This document shows, piece by piece, positions 57,728-64,000 of a stretch of DNA of 64,000 nt (within the stretch, counting starts at the first letter, position 1; every line of letters starts with the position of its first letter). The DNA is from Streptomyces sp. NBC_01235. Its GTDB lineage: Bacteria > Actinomycetota > Actinomycetes > Streptomycetales > Streptomycetaceae. The stretch covers positions 496,001-560,000 of the forward strand of contig NZ_CP108513.1 in assembly GCF_035989285.1 (NCBI RefSeq), in the 5' to 3' direction. The notes below the pieces were generated by a model that worked only from the letters and a program-made list of their open reading frames with translations, did not search any database and had not been told where the DNA came from. A program made the position numbers and the translations under genes.

Positions 57728-58281
57728 CAGGGTCCCCCGTCGAGGTCCACGATCCGGGTGGCGGTGTAGTCCCGGTCCTCGGCGGCCTCGGGCAGTTCGG
57801 GCGCCTCGTCCGTCGCGTACGTGCTGAGGCGGGTGCCGTCGCCGTACACCCAGCGGCCGCGCGCGGGGTCGTACAGCCAGACGTCCTCGCCGTCGACGAC
57901 CACGCCGAGCCGCAGTCCGTGGGTACGGCGGTGGAAGGACTCGCCGTCGAGGCCGCCGTCGGCCAGTTCCTCCACCGCCGCCCGGTAGCGGGCCAGGGCC
58001 TGTTCGGCGCGGCCGAGGAGGGGGCGCGGGTCGGCGGCGTTCGCGAGGGGGCCGTCGGAGCGGGGCGGGTCCTGGGGGACGGCGACCAGATGGCGGCCGT
58101 CCACCCAGGCCGACCAGCCGTTGGAGCACAGCACGCGCCCCCAGTCGCCGCGCCGTTCCATGAGCCGGACGGGCAGCAGCGGGTCGAGGGGCACGGTGGG
58201 GCGGGCCGGGTCGGGAGCCTCCCAGGCGGGCATGCCGTGCTGGGGGACGACGTGCGTGGGCCGGAATCCGGGAGTCGTCAT
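57727..58281 (-). CDS. Uncharacterised protein with SH3-like N-terminus, kinase-operon partner
   Basis: 184 residues, not a recognised named family. About residues 28-70 look like an SH3-type barrel (LLPVRLMERRGDWGRVLCSNGWSAWVDGRHLVAVP). The second half has a helical hairpin (RAEQALARYRAAVEELADGGLDGESF) and a beta-rich end (GVVVDGEDVWLYDPARGRWVYGDGTRLSTYATDE). No membrane segment. It lies between the FHA-ABC transporter (9-bp gap) and the kinase (1-bp overlap), so it probably works with them as adaptor or substrate. Confidence 0.75.
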   Translation of the reverse strand: MTTPGFRPTHVVPQHGMPAWEAPDPARPTVPLDPLLPVRLMERRGDWGRVLCSNGWSAWVDGRHLVAVPQDPPRSDGPLANAADPRPLLGRAEQALARYRAAVEELADGGLDGESFHRRTHGLRLGVVVDGEDVWLYDPARGRWVYGDGTRLSTYATDEAPELPEAAEDRDYTATRIVDLDGGP

Positions 58282-58290
58282 CGGCCGCCC

Positions 58291-60630
58291 CTACTTCCGC
58301 ATCACGGCGGGCTCGTGTCGGCGCAGCAGCCGGGAGACGACGAACCCGCAGGCCAGCGACAGCACGACGAGCATCCCGATGTTGAGCAGCCACACCCCCG
58401 TCGAGTGCTCGAACAGCGGATCGTTCGTCTTGTCCCCGGGCACGATGCGGGACAGCCCGAGGGTGCCGGCCATCGCGCCGAACGCCCAGCGCGAGGGCAC
58501 GAGCCAGGACAGCTGCTCCAGACCGGGCACGTCGTGCAGCTTCAGCAGCGCACCGCAGAACACCACTTGGACGATGGCGAGCAGCACCAGCAGCGGCATC
58601 GTCACCTCCTCCTTGCGCACGAACGCGGAGACCAGCAGCCCGAGCATCATCGCTGTGAAGGCCAGCAGGGCGACGGCGACGGTGATCTCGATCAGCGGTG
58701 GCATCAACACGCCCTTGCCGCCCGGTGCGTTGAGGTCGACGCCGAGCAGGGCGACGAGGGTCAGCACCACGGCCTGTACGACGGTGATCGTGCCCAGGAC
58801 GACGACCTTGGACAGCAGGTACGCCGATCTGGACAGGCCGACGGCGCGTTCCCGCTGGTAGATCACGCGCTCCTTGACGAGTTCGCGCACGGCGTTGGCC
58901 GCTCCGGTCAGGACGCCTCCCACGCACAGGATCAGCAGCGCGTCCATCACATGCTCCTGGTCGAGCTTGCCGCCGGCCAGGGCCCGCGCCATCGCCCCCA
59001 TCACGAACGGCAGGGCGATCATGATCGCGAGGAAGGTGCGATCGGCGGCGAGCGCGGCCGTGTAGCGGCGGACCAGGGTGCCGAGCTGGGCGCCCCTGCT
59101 GCGTGGCCGGGCCGGCGGCAGCACGATCACCGGGCCGGAGCGGGGCAGCGGGGGCTGGTCGCTGGAGTTGACGACGTACTGCCGACGGAACGGGGAGTCG
59201 TGGTACTCCCCCGCCCAGTCCCGGTACTCGTCGCGTTCGAAGGCCTCGAAGGCCTCGGGCCACTGCTCGAAGCCGAAGAAGGCGAGGGCGTCCCCGGGCG
59301 GCCCGTAGTAGGCGACCTTGCCGCCCGGTGCGAGCACCAGCAGCCGGTCGCAGACGTCGAGGCTGAGGACGCTGTGGGTGACGACGATGACGGTGCGACC
59401 GTCGTCGGCGAGTCCGCGCAGCATGTGCATCACCGAGCGGTCCATGCCGGGGTCGAGGCCGGAGGTCGGCTCGTCCAGGAAGAGCAGGGACGGTTTGGTC
59501 AGCAGTTCCAGGGCCACGCTGACCCGTTTGCGCTGGCCGCCGGAGAGGCTGTGCACGGGCTGGCCGGCCCGCTGCTCGAGCCCCAGTTCGCGGATGACCT
59601 CCTCGACCCGCTCACGGCGCTCGGCCTTGGCGGTGTCCTGCGGGAAGCGCAGTTCGGCGGCGTAGGTGAGGGCGCCCTGCACGGTCAGCTGGGCATGCAG
59701 GATGTCGTCCTGCGGGACCAGTCCGATGCGCTGGCGCAGCTCGGCGTAGTCGCGGTAGAGGTCGCGGCCGTCGTACACGACCGTGCCGTGGTCGGCGGGT
59801 CGCTGTCCGGTGAGGGCGTTCAGGAGGGTGGACTTGCCGGCGCCGCTGGGTCCGACGACCGCGAGCAGGCACTTCTCGCCCACCGGGAACGAGACGTGGT
59901 CGAGGAGGACCTTGCGGCCGTGGTCGACGGCGACCGTGAGGTCCTGCACGTCGAGGGAGACCTCTCCGGTGTCGACGTACTCCTGGAGCTCGTCGCCGAC
60001 CAGACAGAACGCCGAGTGGCCGATGCCGACGATGTCGCCGGGGCCGATCGGGGCGCGGGTGACGGGCAGGCCGTTGAGGTAGGTCCCGTTGTGGCTGCCG
60101 AGGTCGACGATCTCGTGGCCGCCGTCGGGCAGCCCACGCAGTTCGGCATGCCGGCGCGAGACGATCAGGTCGTCGACGATCAGGTCGTTGTCGGTGGCTC
60201 GGCCGATGCGGACGGTGCGCGAGGACAGCGGCCGTACGGAGGTCGGCCGGCGGAAGGTGCCGGTCAGGGCGGGCATCGACACGGCCGAGGGGCGCTGCAC
60301 CGAGGGCGTGGGCCGTCCGGACAGGACGACGTACGGCCCGTCGGACGGGCTGCCGAAGTGGATCACGGTGCCGGGGCCGACGCCCCACTCGTGGACGCGG
60401 CGGCCGTCGGCGTAGGTGCCGTTGGTGCTGTGTTCGTCCTCGATGGTCCAGTGACCGCCGTCGGGCCGCAGCACGGCGTGGTGCCAGGAGACGCGGGTGT
60501 CGTCGATGACGATGTCGCTGAGCGGATCCCGGCCGACGTGGTAGTCGTGGCCCGGGATCAGCACGGTGATGCCCGTCTCGGTTTCCAGCACGAGTTCGGG
60601 CGCATGCGAGGAGACCGGCCGCTCAACCAT
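58291..60630 (-). CDS. FHA-domain ABC transporter (Rv1747-like), ATPase and permease fused
   Basis: 779 residues. FHA1 (about 25-100, HVGRDPLSDIVIDDTRVSWHHA...STNGTY) and FHA2 (about 138-215, RIGRATDNDLIVDDLIVSRRHAEL...SHNGTYLNG) bind phosphothreonine. The ATPase has VVGPSGAGKSTLLNAL, LSGGQRKRVSVALELL and LLFLDEPTSGLDP. The C-terminal ABC2-type membrane domain has about six helices. Substrate may be a cell-envelope lipid or glycan, by analogy with Rv1747. The downstream kinase likely phosphorylates it to trigger FHA-mediated clustering. Confidence 0.92.
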   Translation of the reverse strand: MVERPVSSHAPELVLETETGITVLIPGHDYHVGRDPLSDIVIDDTRVSWHHAVLRPDGGHWTIEDEHSTNGTYADGRRVHEWGVGPGTVIHFGSPSDGPYVVLSGRPTPSVQRPSAVSMPALTGTFRRPTSVRPLSSRTVRIGRATDNDLIVDDLIVSRRHAELRGLPDGGHEIVDLGSHNGTYLNGLPVTRAPIGPGDIVGIGHSAFCLVGDELQEYVDTGEVSLDVQDLTVAVDHGRKVLLDHVSFPVGEKCLLAVVGPSGAGKSTLLNALTGQRPADHGTVVYDGRDLYRDYAELRQRIGLVPQDDILHAQLTVQGALTYAAELRFPQDTAKAERRERVEEVIRELGLEQRAGQPVHSLSGGQRKRVSVALELLTKPSLLFLDEPTSGLDPGMDRSVMHMLRGLADDGRTVIVVTHSVLSLDVCDRLLVLAPGGKVAYYGPPGDALAFFGFEQWPEAFEAFERDEYRDWAGEYHDSPFRRQYVVNSSDQPPLPRSGPVIVLPPARPRSRGAQLGTLVRRYTAALAADRTFLAIMIALPFVMGAMARALAGGKLDQEHVMDALLILCVGGVLTGAANAVRELVKERVIYQRERAVGLSRSAYLLSKVVVLGTITVVQAVVLTLVALLGVDLNAPGGKGVLMPPLIEITVAVALLAFTAMMLGLLVSAFVRKEEVTMPLLVLLAIVQVVFCGALLKLHDVPGLEQLSWLVPSRWAFGAMAGTLGLSRIVPGDKTNDPLFEHSTGVWLLNIGMLVVLSLACGFVVSRLLRRHEPAVMRK

Positions 60631-60732
60631 GACCGAATTCTATCGATTCGCACCCCTGTGCGCCCGACGGGCGCAGCGGGACGGTGACGGGCGCGTGACG
60701 ATGACCGTCGGTGGGCGGCGGGGCGGCGGGTG

Positions 60733-61143
60733 TCAGCCGACGGGGACGACGAGGGCCGGCACGGTCCGCTGCATGCGCAGCGCGTCGACGGACTCGGCGA
60801 GCAGCTCGTACTCGGTGGTCTCGTCACTCACCGCGATGCGCACCAGGCGCCCGCCCGCCAGCTCGTCGGCCACCAGCTCCTGCCGGTCCACGTCGGCACA
60901 CCAGGCCCGCAACAGCGCCGGCACGTCGGGCACGGTGTCGGCGACCGGGACCAGGGCGCCCGGCGGGATGTGCTCGTCCTCGGGCCGGGGATCCAGCCGT
61001 TCGGCCATCCAGGAGGCCCGGTCCCGCAGCCACCACAGGGCGAGCGCCAGCGTCGGCGCACGGTAGGTGCCGAGCGGTACGCCGATGCGCCGGCCGTCAC
61101 AGACGCCGTACGCGGTGACATGGCACAGGAATTCGTCGTGCAC
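60733..61143 (-). CDS. Uncharacterised soluble protein
   Basis: 136 residues, no family recognised. Mixed alpha/beta composition with a helix WWLRDRASWMAERLDP and a strand-like C-terminus ETTEYELLAESVDALRMQRTVPALVVPVG. No signal peptide, membrane segment or catalytic motif is visible. Codon bias is normal for the region, so it is a real gene. It is upstream of the FHA-ABC operon on the same strand (102-bp gap). Confidence 0.6.
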   Translation of the reverse strand: MHDEFLCHVTAYGVCDGRRIGVPLGTYRAPTLALALWWLRDRASWMAERLDPRPEDEHIPPGALVPVADTVPDVPALLRAWCADVDRQELVADELAGGRLVRIAVSDETTEYELLAESVDALRMQRTVPALVVPVG

Positions 61144-61450
61144 GTCCCTCTCCCCCGGTGTTCGCCTGCTGGTTGTGCCTCGCTTTCCGTGCGGCTCCTG
61201 TGAGTGAACTGCCCCTGACGTTCGAGTATGTTCAATACTGAAACACTGTCACCATGACTTTCCGGCCAGTCTCTTGGCATATTCACGGCCGTTCATGGCC
61301 GAAATGCGTCGAGCCTCGGGGCACGTCGTCATTACCCGACAGGTAATCGACCCGGGCGGCAGGGGCGGGCAAGGCGGTCACACCGGATCGGCGAAGACCT
61401 GGATCCGGGTTCTGACCAGTATCGATGACCTCATTGGGGGCTGATTTCCG
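61144..61450. other. Intergenic region, about 305 bp, AT-richer
   Basis: Divergent spacer between the unknown gene at 61143 and the decayed NTF2-like gene at 61451. It is clearly less GC-rich than its surroundings (e.g. 61225-61300). No supported gene. It probably holds both promoters. No repeats were recognised. Confidence 0.45.
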
Positions 61451-61582
61451 ATGTCCGCGAACACCGACCGTTACGAAAACGCCGTCGCCCGCCACTTCGA
61501 GGCCTGGAACGCACGCGCGCCCGAGGCTTTGGCCAAGACTGTTGACGCAGCGTGGGCGGTGGACGGCGGGTACACACCGACC

Positions 61583-61605
61583 CTCCCCCAGAGGGGGACC
61601 CCCAG
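61583..61605 (+). repeat. Palindromic element copy A
   Basis: 23-bp sequence running CTCCCCCAGAGGGGG-ACCCCCAG, at the first frame break of the NTF2-like pseudogene. Its reverse complement recurs with one added T at 61748-61771. Resembles short dispersed palindromes seen in Streptomyces chromosomes. Confidence 0.8.
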
Positions 61606-61747
61606 CCGACGTCAGCGGCCACGAGCAGATCGCGGCCGTGGTCAAGGCGGCCCACGCGCAGTTCCCGGACTTCTCCTTCCGGCTCACCGGCGCGGTCGAC
61701 GGGCACCACGACACGGCCCGCTTTCTCCTGGGAGCTGGTGAGCGAGG

Positions 61748-61771
61748 CTGGGGGTACCCCCTCTGGGGGAG
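61748..61771 (-). repeat. Palindromic element copy B (inverted)
   Basis: 24-bp CTGGGGGTACC...GGGGGAG, the reverse complement of copy A apart from one base, 142 bp away in the same pseudogene. Its 24-bp length preserves the local frame, adding residues GGTPSGGG. Confidence 0.8.
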
Positions 61772-61945
61772 GTTCGGCGCCGGTGGCCGGATCCGACGTC
61801 ATCACACTGGACGCACGGGACCGGATCACATCCGTCCTCGGATTCCTCGACCGGGTGCCCGCGGGAGCCTGACGCCGGGCAAGCGATGAATTCCCCCGCT
61901 CGCGGCGGTCCACCTGGAAAGGGATCACCGCGAGCGGAGGACATC

Positions 61946-62239
61946 ATGAGCACGAGCACAAGCGGAACACTGAATGCCGAATTCACGGCCGTCCTGCGCA
62001 GGAGCCCGGCAAAGGGCGGCTGGACCTATGTCGTCTGGCCGGAGTCCGTCGAATTCTTCGGCACCCGCGGACTGGTCAAGGTCCGCGGGACGGTCGACGG
62101 ACATCCGTTCCGGAGTTCGTTCATGGCCCTCGGGGACGGCACCCACAAACTCCCCGTCGACGCCGAGGTGCGCAAGGCGACCGGAAAGCACGAGGGCGAC
62201 TCGGTGACCGTACGCCTGACGGAGCGGCTCAGCCGTTGA
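61946..62239 (+). CDS. DUF1905-family protein
   Basis: 97 residues from ATG 61946 (GGAGG six bases upstream). The pattern [73 protein letters not shown] is that of DUF1905, a small beta-barrel often fused to a YdeI/bacteriocin-protection domain. Here it stands alone. Function unknown. Its last 11 bp overlap the convergent aldo/keto reductase gene. Confidence 0.88.
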   Translation: MSTSTSGTLNAEFTAVLRRSPAKGGWTYVVWPESVEFFGTRGLVKVRGTVDGHPFRSSFMALGDGTHKLPVDAEVRKATGKHEGDSVTVRLTERLSR

Positions 62240-63245
62240 TCACGGCGTCGATCCGGGCCAGTTCCTCGGCGTCGAAGTCCAGGTTGCCCAGGGCGCCGAC
62301 GCTGTCCTCGATCTGCCGGGCGCTGCTCGCGCCCACCAGCGCGGAGGTCACCCGACCGCCGCGCAGCACCCAGGCCAGCGAGAGCTGGGCCAGGGACTGG
62401 CCGCGGGACTTGGCGATGTCGTCGAGGGCGCGCAGCTTGCCGACGAGTTCCTCGGTCAGCGCGTCGGAGTTCAGGAACGGGCTGTCGCTCGCCGCACGCG
62501 AGTCCTCAGGGATGCCGTCCAGGTAGCGGCCGGTCAGCAGGCCCTGTTCCAGCGGCGAGAACACGATCGAGCCGACCTGGAGCTCGTCCAGGGCGTCGAG
62601 CAGGCCCTCGCTCTCCGGGCGGCGGTCGAGCATCGAGTAGCGCGGCTGGTGAATGAGCAGCGGGGTGCCCAAATCACCGAGGATGCGGGCGGCCTCGCGG
62701 GTCTGCTCGGCGGAGTAGTTGGAGACGCCGACGTAGAGCGCCTTGCCCTGCTGGACCGCGGTGTGCAGCGCGCCCATCGTCTCCTCCAGGGGAGTCTCCG
62801 GGTCGGGGCGGTGCGAGTAGAAGATGTCGACGTAGTCCAGGCCCATGCGGTGCAGGCTCTGGTCGAGCGAGGACAGCAGGTACTTGCGCGAGCCCCACTC
62901 GCCGTACGGGCCCGGCCACATCAGATAGCCGGCCTTCGTGGAGATGATCAGCTCGTCGCGGTAGGACGCGAAGTCCGCCCTGAGCGCCTCACCCAGCGCG
63001 GACTCGGCGGCACCGGGCGGCGGGCCGTAGTTGTTGGCCAGGTCGAAGTGGGTGATACCGAGGTCGAAGGCGCGGCGCAGGATCGCCCGCTGGGTCTCCA
63101 CCGGGCGGTCCGGGCCGAAGTTGTGCCACAGTCCGAGCGACAGCGCGGGGAGCTTCAGGCCGCTGCGTCCGGTGCGCCGGTAGGGCATGTCCGCGTAACG
63201 GTCGGGGTGTGCGGTGTACAACGGGACTCCAGAAGGGGTTGGCAC
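62229..63245 (-). CDS. mgrA: L-glyceraldehyde 3-phosphate reductase-like aldo/keto reductase
   Basis: 338 residues. It starts with the [28 protein letters not shown] pattern of the YghZ/MgrA subfamily. Catalytic Asp/Tyr are in [14 protein letters not shown], Lys in [25 protein letters not shown] and His in [12 protein letters not shown]. These enzymes reduce L-glyceraldehyde 3-phosphate and methylglyoxal with NADPH. Divergent from a LysR gene (114-bp spacer), which may regulate it. Confidence 0.9.
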   Translation of the reverse strand: MPTPSGVPLYTAHPDRYADMPYRRTGRSGLKLPALSLGLWHNFGPDRPVETQRAILRRAFDLGITHFDLANNYGPPPGAAESALGEALRADFASYRDELIISTKAGYLMWPGPYGEWGSRKYLLSSLDQSLHRMGLDYVDIFYSHRPDPETPLEETMGALHTAVQQGKALYVGVSNYSAEQTREAARILGDLGTPLLIHQPRYSMLDRRPESEGLLDALDELQVGSIVFSPLEQGLLTGRYLDGIPEDSRAASDSPFLNSDALTEELVGKLRALDDIAKSRGQSLAQLSLAWVLRGGRVTSALVGASSARQIEDSVGALGNLDFDAEELARIDAVING

Positions 63246-63359
63246 GAGGATCCGGTTCGGGAAGATCAGTTTCAGGAACCGCTACCCAGTCTCGGGCGAC
63301 CTGCGAGTAGTGGTCCAACAGAAGAATCCGATGGAATTGTGCGGCTAGGCTTCTCAATC

Positions 63360-64000
63360 ATGGAACTGCGCCACCTCCAGCACTTCGTCGCGGTCGCCGA
63401 GGACCAGCACTTCACCCGGGCCGCCGAACGCCTGATGGTCTCCCAGTCGGGCCTGTCGGCGTCGATCCGGGCCCTGGAGCGGGAACTGCGCGCCCCGCTG
63501 TTCGTACGGACCACCCGGCGGGTGACGCTGACGGAGGCGGGCCGGGCGCTGCTGGCCGAGGCGGAGCGGATCCTGGCGCAGGTGCGGGCGGCCCACGAGG
63601 CCGTGGCCGCCGTGCAGGGCGTGGTCCGCGGCACCCTCTCCGTGGGCACCGAGCAGTGCATCGCCGGGGTGCATGTGGCGGGGCTTCTGGCGGCGTTCCG
63701 GCGGCGGCACCCGGACGTGGAGATCCGGCTGCGGCAGACCGGCTCGGGCGCGCTCGGCGAGGAGGTGGCGGCCGGCCGGCTCGACCTGGCCTTCGCCTAC
63801 CGCACCCAGACGGACACCGACCAGCTGCGCTGTGTACCGCTGGCGACCGAGCCGATGTACGTGCTGTGCCATCCCGACCACCGCCTCGCCGGGGCGTCGG
63901 CGGCGCTGCTGCCTCAGGACGTCGCCGGCGAGGTGTTCGTCGACTTCCACCCGGACTGGGGCCCGCGGCGGGCCACCGACGCCGCGTTCGCCGAGGCGGG
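63360..64000 (+). CDS. LysR-family transcriptional regulator (3' end cut off)
   Basis: ATG 63360. The first 213 residues are present. The helix-turn-helix is MELRHLQHFVAVAEDQHFTRAAERLMVSQSGLSASIRALERELRAPLFVRTTRRVTLTEAG. The effector domain begins LSVGTEQCIAGVHVAGLLAAFRRRHPDVEI. It is divergent from the mgrA-like aldo/keto reductase and likely regulates it. The window ends inside the gene. Confidence 0.9.
   Translation, partial: MELRHLQHFVAVAEDQHFTRAAERLMVSQSGLSASIRALERELRAPLFVRTTRRVTLTEAGRALLAEAERILAQVRAAHEAVAAVQGVVRGTLSVGTEQCIAGVHVAGLLAAFRRRHPDVEIRLRQTGSGALGEEVAAGRLDLAFAYRTQTDTDQLRCVPLATEPMYVLCHPDHRLAGASAALLPQDVAGEVFVDFHPDWGPRRATDAAFAEA

Larger units (their letters stand above)
61451..61872 (+). 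pseudogene. NTF2-like (SgcJ/SnoaL-type) protein, frameshifted and carrying two palindromic elements
   Basis: The protein is readable only across three frames. It starts MSANTDRYENAVARHFEAWN. After 61580 the signal continues one frame over as ADVSGHEQIAAVVKAAHAQFPDFSFRLTGAVDGHHDTARF. After an extra T near 61724 it continues in the third frame as [10 protein letters not shown]...[31 protein letters not shown] with a stop at 61872. At the first break sits a 23-bp palindromic element. A 24-bp inverted copy is inserted in frame downstream. Intact homologues are small ligand-binding or polyketide-tailoring proteins. This copy should be inactive. Confidence 0.7.

Noticed and set aside
57721..60687. 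Long plus-strand open frame opposite the FHA-ABC operon
   Set aside because: Shadow of the minus-strand genes. It has no recognisable motif, and the opposite strand encodes complete FHA, ABC and kinase domains.
63246..63359. LysR-type operator between the aldo/keto reductase and the LysR gene
   Set aside because: No convincing T-N11-A inverted repeat could be singled out by eye.

Overview
The window is chromosomal DNA of a Streptomyces or very close relative. It is very GC-rich with strong G/C in third codon positions and uses GTG starts often. It carries marker families of the genus: a WhiB-like protein, melC1/melC2 tyrosinase, a clpP3-clpP4-popR locus, a SigB/SigF-type sigma factor, a streptophobe-type membrane protein and a DUF6777-type protein. 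No rRNA, tRNA, CRISPR array or prophage was seen. The only complete mobile element is an IS110-type insertion sequence at about 27.4-28.85 kb.

Layout. 0-8 kb: a truncated ArgP/LysG-like LysR regulator, a TetR regulator, a saccharopine-dehydrogenase-like enzyme and a WhiB1-type protein. Next comes a leftward operon of L,D-transpeptidase lipoprotein, OmpR-type regulator and histidine kinase, then a secreted M1 peptidase. 8-17 kb: DUF488; a TetR-controlled FAD dehydrogenase with an array of GATACAT operators; AlkB; a frameshifted membrane protein ahead of an acyltransferase; an MBL-fold hydrolase; DUF4032; a double universal stress protein; and a VOC protein. 17-20.5 kb: a tight three-gene operon with 4-bp overlaps. 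It encodes a receiver/glutaredoxin-like/thioredoxin-reductase-like fusion, a cyclic-nucleotide-domain histidine kinase and a UBP zinc finger. I consider it the most interesting conserved system here. 20.5-27.3 kb: a LAL-type LuxR regulator, a secreted M4 metalloprotease and a TerD-CAP fusion.

27.3-34 kb: a TPR protein whose first codons have been split off by the IS110 insertion. Precise removal of 1445 bp restores the reading frame. It is coupled to a polyprenyl synthetase and followed by a PLP-dependent dehydratase and a receptor-like pseudokinase. 34-47 kb: serine hydrolase, F420-type oxidoreductase, an unknown HTH-like protein, DUF6328, aldo/keto reductase, a Tat-exported class II cholesterol oxidase, an MFS/TetR pair with a twin palindromic operator, an aromatic-ring-type FAD monooxygenase, tyrosinase and RNase HI. 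47-53.7 kb: VOC proteins, a decayed gene, a phosphotransferase-like kinase, an internally deleted epoxide hydrolase, clpP3-clpP4 with tandem PopR-type operators, popR, a stress sigma factor and a HATPase-type putative anti-sigma protein. 53.8-64 kb: DUF6777, streptophobe, a Ser/Thr kinase operon with an FHA-ABC transporter of Rv1747 type, a frameshifted NTF2-like gene carrying two inverted copies of a palindromic element, DUF1905, an aldo/keto reductase and a truncated LysR regulator.

The recurrent theme is envelope, redox and stress signalling rather than one biosynthetic cluster. Several genes are in visible decay by frameshift, internal deletion or IS insertion, as expected for an accessory part of a Streptomyces chromosome. 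Family assignments are from motifs read by eye. No database search was possible.
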